Below are positions 8,209-15,593 of a DNA stretch of 52,542 nt, one piece after another (position 1 is the first letter of the stretch; every line of letters begins with the position of its first letter). The stretch comes from an uncultured Prevotella sp. (GTDB lineage: Bacteria > Bacteroidota > Bacteroidia > Bacteroidales > Bacteroidaceae), in assembly GCA_900553595.1 (NCBI GenBank), contig USEC01000013.1, forward strand, positions 1-52,542, given 5' to 3'. Position numbers and translations under genes: made by a program. The notes beneath the pieces are model-generated. The model made no database searches, was not told the origin of the DNA, and saw nothing but the letters and a program-made list of their open reading frames with translations.

Positions 8209-9441
8209 TTACGACAACAGTCGGCGCGAGAGGTAGTGCACGGGATACCATGCCGCCGCCCAGCCTACGGCGAGTACCGTGACGAAGACGATGAGCACGT
8301 CGCTGTAATGCACGCTCACGGGGTAGGCATCGACAAGGAATGTGCCGCTGCTGTCGCCCATGGGCACTATGCCGTACATCTGTTGCAGCAGACAGAGCAG
8401 GAGTCCGAGGAGTATGCCCGCAACGGCGCCCATTGCCGTTATCATGCGGCCTTCGAGGAGGAACACCGAGGCTATCTGCCGGTCGGTGGCACCCATGTTG
8501 CGCAGTGTCGCCACGTCGTTCTTCTTCTCGATGATGAGCATCGACAGCGAGCCGATGATGTTGAAGCACGCCACCACGAGGATGAACGTGAGGAAGATGT
8601 AGGCGAGCATCTTCTCTATCTGCATTATCCGGAACGTGTCGGCCTGCTGTTCGTAGCGGTCGAGCACGCGGTATTTTTCGCCGGCGATGCGCTGCATTCG
8701 GCGTTTCACGGAGGCGATGTCGCTGCCGGGTTTTAGTCGGAGCTTCAGCGAGGTGAGCATGCCCTGCTGGTCGAAGAGGCGGCGTGCGAACTCTATGGAA
8801 GTGATGATGTGGTCGCGGTCGTACTTGGCCTGGTTCACGGCGAACACCACTCCGGGCGAGATGAGCGAGTCGGTGACGAAGCCGTCCGACGGGTCGGCGG
8901 CATCGACGAGCTGCCCTTCGCGCTTGGGTGCGAATATGTGCATGTAGCCGTACCATCGTGCTCCCGTGTCAAGGGTCTGTGCGAGGCGTATGCCGATGAC
9001 TCCGTAGTAGAGGTTTGCAGCCTTCAGTGCGAACTCGCCGTCGCCGTACAGTATGTCGTTGATGCGTGTCAGCTGTGCGAAGTTGTCGTCCACGCCCATG
9101 AGTGTCACCATCTGTTGCTGTCCGCCATATACTGCCAGAGCCTGGTCCTCCACGCATTCCGTGGCGACCGACACCTCGGGCTGCCGGCGAAGCTCGGTGA
9201 GCAGCGGGTCGTCGGCAGGTGCCGACTTGCCTTTTGCGGGCGTCACCTCTATCTGGGGGTCGAAGTTTGTGAAGAGCGACGCCACGAGGTCGTGGAATCC
9301 GTTGAACACGCTCAGCACTATCACCAGTGCCATTGCGCCCACGGCTACGCCTGCCATGGAGACGGCGGAGATGAGGTTGATGGCGTTGGTGCTCTTCTTC
9401 GAGAACAGGTAGCGGCGCGCTATGAAGAAGGGGAAGTTCAT
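8209..9441 (-). CDS. LolC/LolE-like FtsX-family ABC transporter permease
   Basis: 410 aa, near the family's usual length. The N-terminus (MNFPFFIARRYLFSKKSTNA, then INLISAVSMAGVAVGAMALV) is the typical LolC/E start with a first membrane segment at about 22-45. A large periplasmic domain follows (about 50-275), then three membrane segments near 280-305, 325-350 and 375-395. The family moves lipoproteins out of the inner membrane or has related envelope roles; the ATPase partner is not in the window. Its ATG overlaps the rbfA stop by 1 bp (TAATG), so the two genes are translationally coupled. Confidence 0.85.
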   Translation of the reverse strand: MNFPFFIARRYLFSKKSTNAINLISAVSMAGVAVGAMALVIVLSVFNGFHDLVASLFTNFDPQIEVTPAKGKSAPADDPLLTELRRQPEVSVATECVEDQALAVYGGQQQMVTLMGVDDNFAQLTRINDILYGDGEFALKAANLYYGVIGIRLAQTLDTGARWYGYMHIFAPKREGQLVDAADPSDGFVTDSLISPGVVFAVNQAKYDRDHIITSIEFARRLFDQQGMLTSLKLRLKPGSDIASVKRRMQRIAGEKYRVLDRYEQQADTFRIMQIEKMLAYIFLTFILVVACFNIIGSLSMLIIEKKNDVATLRNMGATDRQIASVFLLEGRMITAMGAVAGILLGLLLCLLQQMYGIVPMGDSSGTFLVDAYPVSVHYSDVLIVFVTVLAVGWAAAWYPVHYLSRRLLS

Positions 9442-9776
9442 TATTTCTTCAGAAGTTCGTCGATGTGCTCTATGTAGTCGAGCGAGTCGTCAATGAAAAA
9501 GCGCAGCTCCGGGATGATGCGCAGCTGGTTGCGCATGCGCGTGCCCAGTTCGTAGCGCACGGTCTTCTCGTTGGCGGTGATGTTGCGGATTATTTCCTCG
9601 CCCTTTTCCGAGGGGAATACGCTGAGGTAGGCGGTGCAGATGCTGAGGTCGGGCGACACCCGGCAGCGTGTCACGCTCACCAGTGTGCCGTGCATCTGGC
9701 GTGTCTGACTCTGGAATATGAGGCTCAACTCCTTCTGAAGGAGTCGGGCTATGCGGTTTTGTCTTGTTTCTTGCAT
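9441..9776 (-). CDS. rbfA: Ribosome-binding factor A
   Basis: 111 aa, the normal size for RbfA. The start RQNRIARLLQKELSLIFQ and the KH-like core with 'VSVTRCRVSPDLSICTAYLSVFP' and 'ELRFFIDDSLDYIEHIDELL' are diagnostic. It binds the 30S subunit and helps 16S rRNA 5'-end maturation. It overlaps the LolC/E-like gene by 1 bp. A -7 box TAACTTTG lies on the minus strand at 9825-9818, 42 nt upstream of the ATG; no clear -33 element is visible. Confidence 0.95.
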   Translation of the reverse strand: MQETRQNRIARLLQKELSLIFQSQTRQMHGTLVSVTRCRVSPDLSICTAYLSVFPSEKGEEIIRNITANEKTVRYELGTRMRNQLRIIPELRFFIDDSLDYIEHIDELLKK

Positions 9777-9994
9777 TTTCGTTTCTTTTTATTATTGGAT
9801 GTATGTCTTTTGATGTGCAAAGTTAAGCAAAATCCTTATTACTAACCCATAAAATAAACCAATGGTTGCAAAAAAAACAGAAAACATTGCACATCAAGCA
9901 GGGAAATGTATAAATTTGTGACTTAAAATCATGGCGGTGCGTAACCGTCGGAACTTGAAAACAGGAAACAAAACATAACAAAAACTTTGAAACG

Positions 9995-10588
9995 ATGAAG
10001 AAAAACAAGAACATGGGATGGATCATTGCAGGTGCGGTGGTCGTCGTACTTTTGCTTTGGGGCGTAGGAAGCTACAACGGACTCGTGGGCATGGACGAGG
10101 AAGTGCAGAACAAATGGGCCAATGTGGAGACGCAGTATCAGCGCCGTGCCGACCTCATACCAAACCTCGTGAACACGGTCAAAGGCTATGCTGCACACGA
10201 AAAGCAGACGCTTGCCGAAGTGGTGGAGGCACGAAGCCGCGCCACACAGGTGAAGATTGACGCCGCAAACGCCACTCCCGAACAGATGGCGAAGTACCAG
10301 AAAGCACAGGGTGAAGTGTCGCAGGCTCTCGGACGACTCCTCATGGTGGCTGAGAACTATCCCGACCTGAAGGCCAACGAGAACTTCCTCGAACTGCAGT
10401 CGCAGCTCGAAGGCACCGAAAACCGCATCAATGTGGCACGTAAGGACTTCAACGATGCCGCAAAGACATATAATGCTTCCATCCGTCGCTTCCCGCGCAG
10501 CATCATCGCAAGTGTGTTCGGATTCGAGAAGAAGAACTACTTCGAAGCGGAAGCAGGTGCCGAAAAGGCTCCTGAAGTGAAGTTCTGA
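9995..10588 (+). CDS. lemA: LemA family membrane protein
   Basis: 197 aa. One N-terminal membrane anchor (about 8-28, IIAGAVVVVLLLWGVGSYNG) is followed by the LemA helical domain with NKWANVETQYQRRADLIPNL (about 48-67), the family's signature. The rest is long helices, ending in a conserved 'NDAAKTYNASIRRFP' segment. Its role is not well established; LemA proteins often occur with TPM-domain proteins, as here (gene 10666-11580, 77 bp downstream). A possible -7 box TAAATTTG is at 9911-9918. Confidence 0.92.
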   Translation: MKKNKNMGWIIAGAVVVVLLLWGVGSYNGLVGMDEEVQNKWANVETQYQRRADLIPNLVNTVKGYAAHEKQTLAEVVEARSRATQVKIDAANATPEQMAKYQKAQGEVSQALGRLLMVAENYPDLKANENFLELQSQLEGTENRINVARKDFNDAAKTYNASIRRFPRSIIASVFGFEKKNYFEAEAGAEKAPEVKF

Positions 10589-10665
10589 CACACGCAGTGG
10601 CCGTTGGCGGTGTTCCAAACAGGTGATAATAATCCTCTTGACGGCAAACTTTTACACAGATTATA

Positions 10666-11580
10666 ATGAAAAGGTTCATCCTCATAATAGTCCTCTTTGT
10701 TTCCGTTCTTGCCGCAGTCGTGGCGCAGACCGATGCGAAGGCATATACGGTGGAGACTGTCCCCAACGTGCGTCTGACCGATGTGCGCCGGTATGTGAGC
10801 GACCCCTCCGGCATACTCACGCCTCCGGCACGCGATTCTATCAATGCCGTCTGCGCCCGTATGGAGCAGCAGTCGGGTGTGGAGGCGGCTGTTGTCATGC
10901 TTCCCTCCATTGGCGATGAGGAACCGTTCGACTTTGCCCAGAGTCTGTTCCGCCATTGGGGCATAGGCAAGAAAGGCAAGGACAACGGCGTGCTCGTGCT
11001 CTTCGTGATGGACAGGCGCGTGGTGCGCTTCCACACGGGCTACGGACTGGAGGGTACTCTCACCGATGCTCTCTGCAAACGCATACAGCAACGCTATATG
11101 GTGCCGGCTTTCCGCGAAGGCAATTGGGACAAAGGTATGGTGGAAGGAGTGCGTGCCATGAGTCTTGTCTTGCAGGATGAGAAGCCTGCCGCCCACTCCT
11201 CCGGCGACGACGACACCCTCGCCCCGTTCCTCATGCTGCTGGCAATCGTTGTAGGCTCCATCATCATCATCTCTGTGGTAGGGCGCGAAAGCACCCGCTG
11301 TCCGCACTGCCGCAAGCGCGGACTGCATAAGGTGAGCAGCGAACGGCTGCGCCTCACCACAGGCAGGCGCGTTGTTCGCACCACATACCTGTGCCGTGAA
11401 TGCGGCAAGACCGTAGTCCGCGACACTCCTATCGACGACGACAATAGGGGTAACGGAGCTGCCGCCGCAACAGGATTCATCCTCGGTTCGATGCTCGGCG
11501 GAGGCGGACGGAGCGGCGGTTTCGGCGGAACCTTCGGCGGCGGAAGTTCGGGCGGCGGCGGAGCAAGCTCGGGATGGTGA
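10666..11580 (+). CDS. TPM-domain membrane protein with zinc ribbon and Gly/Ser tail
   Basis: 304 aa. Signal peptide at 1-21, then a TPM domain (about 35-165: 'VRRYVSDPSGILTPPARDSI' through 'DNGVLVLFVMDRRVVRFHTG'), a membrane segment (about 184-206), a four-cysteine zinc-ribbon-like region (CPHC at about 211-214, CREC near 245) and a Gly/Ser-rich tail ending GGGGASSGW. This tail is a hallmark of YgcG-type TPM proteins. It likely sits in the inner membrane with the TPM domain outside. It forms an operon with lemA. The biochemical role of the pair is unknown; phosphatase activity is claimed only for the plant relatives. Confidence 0.9.
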   Translation: MKRFILIIVLFVSVLAAVVAQTDAKAYTVETVPNVRLTDVRRYVSDPSGILTPPARDSINAVCARMEQQSGVEAAVVMLPSIGDEEPFDFAQSLFRHWGIGKKGKDNGVLVLFVMDRRVVRFHTGYGLEGTLTDALCKRIQQRYMVPAFREGNWDKGMVEGVRAMSLVLQDEKPAAHSSGDDDTLAPFLMLLAIVVGSIIIISVVGRESTRCPHCRKRGLHKVSSERLRLTTGRRVVRTTYLCRECGKTVVRDTPIDDDNRGNGAAAATGFILGSMLGGGGRSGGFGGTFGGGSSGGGGASSGW

Positions 11581-12022
11581 GGGAAAAGTAAAAGAGTAAA
11601 AAAGTAAAAGAGTAAAAAGGACGGGGGAAAATTACCTGCGACAAACTCACGGCGAAACCTAACTTCCGCCAACTCCTGTTTCGGCACATTTTCATTATTT
11701 ATTTGCTCGTTTTTCAAGCACGATTTCGTTGAAATGAAAACAAGGCTTCTTTGCATTGCAAGGAAGCCTTGTTTGCGTTGTAAAGAAGCCTTGTTTACAG
11801 GCAAAAGAAGCCTTGTTTGAAAATCAAGAAGAATTTGATTTTTTAGCAGGTCGGGTGTATTGCTCGGCAACGGGGTTCGTAAAAGTCATGATTCTAAAAT
11901 CATAATTCGTAACAGACTGATTCTCTTGGTGTTGTCGAGCGAGACGCTCGACCTCCTAAGTTTTACTCTTTTACTCTTTTACTTTTCCCCCGTCCTTTTT
12001 ACTTTTTTACTTTTTTACCTTT
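11581..12022. repeat. Composite intergenic region: A/T arrays, modular element copy 2, TCGAGCG hairpin
   Basis: This 442-bp gap between convergent genes holds: a 20-bp perfect inverted pair (11612-11631 with 11983-12002, arm GTAAAAAGGACGGGGGAAAA) inside longer AAAAGTAAAAGAGT-type arrays; the modular element at 11737-11818; and a hairpin TCGAGCG-AGA-CGCTCGA within the 35-bp segment 11929-11963, which recurs at 42938-42972. Positions 11728-11818 are identical over 91 bp to 24833-24923. A bidirectional termination role is likely for parts of it. No gene is seen. Confidence 0.8.
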
Positions 12023-12655
12023 TTACTTTTTAAATACAATCGTCAGTCCGTCCCTCATCGGGAGCATCACTTTCTCCACGCGGCTGTCGGCGGCTACATG
12101 GTCGTTGAAGCGGCAGATGGCGGCGGTCTGGTGGTCGTTGGAGTAGGAAGAGTCGGTGACATGGCCGTCCCAAAGCGTGTTGTCGGCAATGATGAAACCT
12201 CCGGGGCGCAGCAGGCGCATCGTCATCTCGTAGGTTTCGATGTATGTGCGCTTGTCGCCGTCGATGAAGGCCATGTCGAAGGTGACGCCCAGCCGCGGTG
12301 CTTCCACGTTGGCATCGCCGATGATGAAGCGTATCTTGTCCGCCACTGCCGACTGTTCTATCCACGGTCGGGTGAAGTCTTCCATCTCATCGTTTATCTC
12401 GAAGGTCCAGAGAAGTCCGTCGTCGTCGAGTCCTTCCGCCATGCACAGTGCGCTGTAACCGCTGAATGTTCCCACTTCGAGGATGTTCTTGGGGCGTATC
12501 ATGCGTACGAGCATCTTCAGCAGACGCCCTTGCAGGTGTCCGCTTGCCATGCGTCCGTGTATGGTGTGTATGTTGGTGGCGCGGTAGAGGCGGTAGAGGT
12601 AGTCGCCCTCCGGGTCGGAGTGGGCGCGCAGATAGTCTTGAAGTTTGCTGTCCAT
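12023..12655 (-). CDS. Class I SAM-dependent O-methyltransferase (caffeoyl-CoA OMT/TrmR type)
   Basis: 210 aa. SAM-binding motif I is ILEVGTFSGYSALCMAEGL (about 58-76). The acidic and metal-binding residues of this family follow: 'FDMAFIDGDKRTYIETYEM' and 'GGFIIADNTLWDGHV'. This is the O-methyltransferase type 3 family; in bacteria some members (TrmR/YrrM) methylate tRNA wobble hydroxyuridine, others small catechols. Which applies here cannot be told. It begins 25 bp after the aroQ stop on the same strand, so they are co-transcribed. Confidence 0.88.
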   Translation of the reverse strand: MDSKLQDYLRAHSDPEGDYLYRLYRATNIHTIHGRMASGHLQGRLLKMLVRMIRPKNILEVGTFSGYSALCMAEGLDDDGLLWTFEINDEMEDFTRPWIEQSAVADKIRFIIGDANVEAPRLGVTFDMAFIDGDKRTYIETYEMTMRLLRPGGFIIADNTLWDGHVTDSSYSNDHQTAAICRFNDHVAADSRVEKVMLPMRDGLTIVFKK

Positions 12656-12680
12656 AAGTGGTAGTGTCTTTCTTTTGCCT

Positions 12681-13109
12681 TTACTTTTCCTTGGTGTGCA
12701 TGATGGCTTCCACGGCGAGACGGTAGCTGTCCATGCCGAAACCGCATATCACTCCCATGCACGCCGGTGCTATCATCGACCTGTGGCGAAACTCCTCCCG
12801 GCTGTGTACGTTGCTTATGTGCACCTCTATGACGGGGCTTTTCAGCGACCGTATGCAGTCGAGCAGGGCGATGCTCGTGTGTGTGTAGGCTCCGGCGTTG
12901 AGCACTATGCCGTCGCAGGAGAATCCTGTCTGCTGGAGTTTGTCGATGAGTTCGCCCTCGATGTTGCTCTGGAAATAGTCGATTTCCACCCTCGGATGCT
13001 GCCGGCGGAGCTTTTCCAGGCAGGCTTCGAAAGTGGTGCTGCCGTAGATTCCGGGTTCGCGTGTACCCAGGAGATTGAGGTTCGGGCCGTTGATAATCTG
13101 TATCTTCAT
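12681..13109 (-). CDS. aroQ: Type II 3-dehydroquinate dehydratase
   Basis: 142 aa, typical length. Key segments are IINGPNLNLLGTREPGIYG (catalytic Arg and Tyr about residues 17 and 22), 'VLNAGAYTHTSIAL' (substrate-binding Asn and His) and 'VIEVHISNVHSREEFRHRS' (catalytic His). It dehydrates 3-dehydroquinate in the shikimate pathway; the dodecameric cytoplasmic enzyme needs no cofactor. A -7 box TACCTTTG lies at 13146-13139 on the minus strand, 30 nt upstream of the ATG. It is divergent from metG. Confidence 0.97.
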   Translation of the reverse strand: MKIQIINGPNLNLLGTREPGIYGSTTFEACLEKLRRQHPRVEIDYFQSNIEGELIDKLQQTGFSCDGIVLNAGAYTHTSIALLDCIRSLKSPVIEVHISNVHSREEFRHRSMIAPACMGVICGFGMDSYRLAVEAIMHTKEK

Positions 13110-13193
13110 ATTTGAAAGGATGTTATGTCAATTGATTACAAAGGTAGTGCATTTTGTCAAATAAATGCTCTTCAAGTCGGTCTAAATCGGATT

Positions 13194-13340
13194 TTTGCAT
13201 TAACTTTGCATAAGTTAAGCTTCACCTCAGCAATTTGAAGCAAGCTTCATTGCCTTCGGTTTGCATTAACTTTGCATAAGTTAAGCTTCACCTCAGCAAT
13301 TTGAAGCAAACTTCATTGCCTTCGGTTTGCATTAACTTTG
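13194..13340 (+). promoter_or_regulatory. Triplicated 66-bp promoter repeat upstream of metG
   Basis: Units begin at 13194, 13260 and 13326 with an exact 66-bp period. Each starts TTTGCAT then a -7 box TAACTTTG (13201-13208, 13267-13274, 13333-13340). In units 1 and 2 the -7 box is the left arm of a perfect inverted repeat TAACTT-TGCAT-AAGTTA (13201-13217, 13267-13283); unit 3, closest to metG, has lost the right arm (CATCCACG instead). The spacer between units is nearly unchanged (one base differs). The unit resembles the 65-bp repeats upstream of the DUF3990 operon. A classical -33 TTTG at 19 bp is not evident. Confidence 0.8.
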
Positions 13341-13374
13341 CATCCACGAAACAAATAAAAGCACATTATATATT

Positions 13375-15441
13375 ATGGAAGAGAACAAATTCAAGCGCAC
13401 AACCGTCACTGCTGCCCTGCCGTATGCCAACGGTGGAGTGCACATCGGACACCTTGCCGGAGTCTATGTACCGGCCGACATCTATGTGCGTTACCTACGC
13501 TTGAAGCATCAGGAAGTGATGTTCATCGGCGGAAGCGACGAGCATGGCGTGCCGGTCACCATCCGCGCACGCAAGGAAGGCATCACCACACAGGAAGTGG
13601 TGGACCGCTATCACAATCTCATCAAGAAGTCGTTCGAGGACTTCGGTATCTCCTTCGACATCTACAGCCGCACCACTTCGAAGATACACAACAAGTTTGC
13701 AAGCGACTTTTTCCGCACGCTCTACGACAAGGGCGAGCTTGTGGAGAAGACGGAAGAGCAGTTCTGCGACGAAGTGACGGGCGAATTTCTCACCGACCGC
13801 AACATCGTGGGCACCTGTCCGCGCTGCGGTGCCGAGGGAGCCTACGGCGACCAGTGCGAGAAATGCGGCGCAACACTCTCGCCGGAAGAACTCATCAACC
13901 CGACAAACAAGAACAATCCGGGACACGGACTCGTGAAGAAAGCCACCAAGAACTGGTATCTGCCGCTCAACAAATGGCAGGACTGGCTGAAACAATGGAT
14001 TCTGGAAGACCACAAGGAGTGGCGTCCCAACGTGTATGGACAGTGCAAGTCGTGGCTCGACATGGACCTCCAGCCACGCGCGATGACACGCGACCTCGAC
14101 TGGGGCATACCCGTTCCCGTGGAGGGAGCAGAGGGAAAAGTGCTCTATGTATGGTTCGATGCGCCCATAGGCTACATCTCTAACACCAAGGAACTGTGCG
14201 ATGCCAAGCCCGAACAGTGGGGCACTTGGCAGAAATGGTGGCAGGATCCGTCGTCACGCCTCGTACACTTCATCGGCAAGGACAACATCGTGTTCCACTG
14301 CATCGTGTTCCCCACCATGCTCAAGGCGCACGGCGGCTACATCCTTCCCGACAACGTTCCGTCGAATGAATTCCTTAATCTTGAGAACGACAAGATTTCA
14401 ACATCGCGCAACTGGGCGGTGTGGCTTCACGAATACCTTGTCGATTTCCCAGGCAAGCAGGATGTGTTGCGCTACGTTCTCACCGCCAATGCGCCGGAGA
14501 CGAAGGACAACAACTTCACATGGAAGGACTTCCAGGACCGCAACAACAACGAACTCGTGGCTGTCTATGGCAACTTCGTGAACCGTGCGTTGCAGCTCAC
14601 AAAGAAATACTTCAACGGAATCGTACCTGAATGCGGACAGCTGCTCGACGTGGACAATGCCGCCATCGAGGAGTTCAAGGACGTGAAGCAGAAGGTGGAA
14701 GCCCTGCTCGACGCCTTCAAGTTCCGTGATGCCCAGAAAGAGGCGATGAACCTCGCACGCATCGGCAACAAATATATCACCGACTGCGAGCCTTGGCATG
14801 TGGCAAAGACCGACATGGAGCGTGTGAAGACCATCCTCTACATCTCGCTGCAACTCGTTGCCAACCTCGAAATAGCGTTCGAGCCGTTCCTCCCGTTCAG
14901 CTCCGCCAGACTCCGCGAGATGCTCAACATCAGCGAAAGCGACTGGTCGCAGCTTGGTTCCACCGACCTGCTCAAGCCCGGACACCAGCTCGGCACCCCG
15001 GCACTCCTCTTTGAAAAGATTGAGGATGACGCCATCAATGCACAGCTGCAGAAGCTCGAGGACACCAAGAAGGCCAACGAAGCCGCATCATACGTCGCCG
15101 CACCGGTGAAGGAGAACGTGGACTTCGACACCTTCGAGAAGATGGACATCCGCGTGGGACACATCATCGACTGCCAGAAAGTGAAGAAGAGCAAGAAGCT
15201 GCTGCAGTTCTCCATCGACGACGGTTCGGGCACTCCGCGCACCATCCTCAGCGGCATCGCCGCCTACTATGAGCCAGAACAGCTCATCGGCAAGGATGTA
15301 TTGTTCGTCGCCAACTTTGCGCCTCGCAAGATGATGGGCATCGAAAGTCAGGGCATGATACTCTCTGCCGTGAACTTCGACGGCTCGCTCACGGTGACTT
15401 CCGTGCTCGGTGAGGTGAAGCCGGGCAGTCAGGTGGGATGA
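13375..15441 (+). CDS. metG: Methionyl-tRNA synthetase with C-terminal tRNA-binding domain
   Basis: 688 aa. The class I catalytic core has the HIGH motif (VHIGHLAG, about 22-29), a zinc knuckle with two CxxC pairs (CPRC and CEKC, about 145-163) and a KMSKS-like loop KISTSRN (about 340-346). The helical anticodon domain covers about 390-550. The last ~110 residues form a Trbp111/EMAP-II-like domain (FDTFEKMDIRVGHIIDCQKV) that dimerises and binds tRNA. It charges initiator and elongator tRNA-Met. Length and domain set are normal for Bacteroidetes. Three stacked promoters precede it and strong hairpins follow. Confidence 0.98.
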   Translation: MEENKFKRTTVTAALPYANGGVHIGHLAGVYVPADIYVRYLRLKHQEVMFIGGSDEHGVPVTIRARKEGITTQEVVDRYHNLIKKSFEDFGISFDIYSRTTSKIHNKFASDFFRTLYDKGELVEKTEEQFCDEVTGEFLTDRNIVGTCPRCGAEGAYGDQCEKCGATLSPEELINPTNKNNPGHGLVKKATKNWYLPLNKWQDWLKQWILEDHKEWRPNVYGQCKSWLDMDLQPRAMTRDLDWGIPVPVEGAEGKVLYVWFDAPIGYISNTKELCDAKPEQWGTWQKWWQDPSSRLVHFIGKDNIVFHCIVFPTMLKAHGGYILPDNVPSNEFLNLENDKISTSRNWAVWLHEYLVDFPGKQDVLRYVLTANAPETKDNNFTWKDFQDRNNNELVAVYGNFVNRALQLTKKYFNGIVPECGQLLDVDNAAIEEFKDVKQKVEALLDAFKFRDAQKEAMNLARIGNKYITDCEPWHVAKTDMERVKTILYISLQLVANLEIAFEPFLPFSSARLREMLNISESDWSQLGSTDLLKPGHQLGTPALLFEKIEDDAINAQLQKLEDTKKANEAASYVAAPVKENVDFDTFEKMDIRVGHIIDCQKVKKSKKLLQFSIDDGSGTPRTILSGIAAYYEPEQLIGKDVLFVANFAPRKMMGIESQGMILSAVNFDGSLTVTSVLGEVKPGSQVG

Positions 15442-15487
15442 TGCCACAGCGCCGGCAGAGGGCGCACACATTATGAAATATAAGGGA

Positions 15488-15560
15488 GGAAACCTTGTCA
15501 GCAAGGCGGTTTCCGCATTATAAAAATCCGGCAGGAGCATCGTGGCTCCTGCCGGATTTT
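15488..15560. terminator. Two hairpins between metG and the convergent T9SS-tailed gene
   Basis: The stronger hairpin (15523-15560) has a perfect 16-bp stem (arm AAAATCCGGCAGGAGC, loop ATCGTG) with A and T runs on either side, so it can stop transcription from both metG and the minus-strand gene ending at 15594. A smaller hairpin with CCTTG-TCAG-CAAGG at its tip precedes it (15488-15514). Confidence 0.88.
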
Positions 15561-15593
15561 CTTGTTTTATGACTTTATGTGCGGAACTGCGGC

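Noticed and set aside
8009..8956. 315-aa ORF antisense frame to the LolC/E-like gene
   Set aside because: Arg/His/Pro-rich text typical of a shadow frame; the overlapping frame encodes a clear permease.
11094..11870. 258-aa ORF including a 'NKASLQRKQGF' peptide that recurs at several loci
   Set aside because: The recurring peptide is the translation of the modular DNA element in one frame; it differs in frame between copies and lacks start context, so no protein family is implied.
13495..14013. 172-aa ORF antisense to metG
   Set aside because: Shadow of the methionyl-tRNA synthetase coding region.
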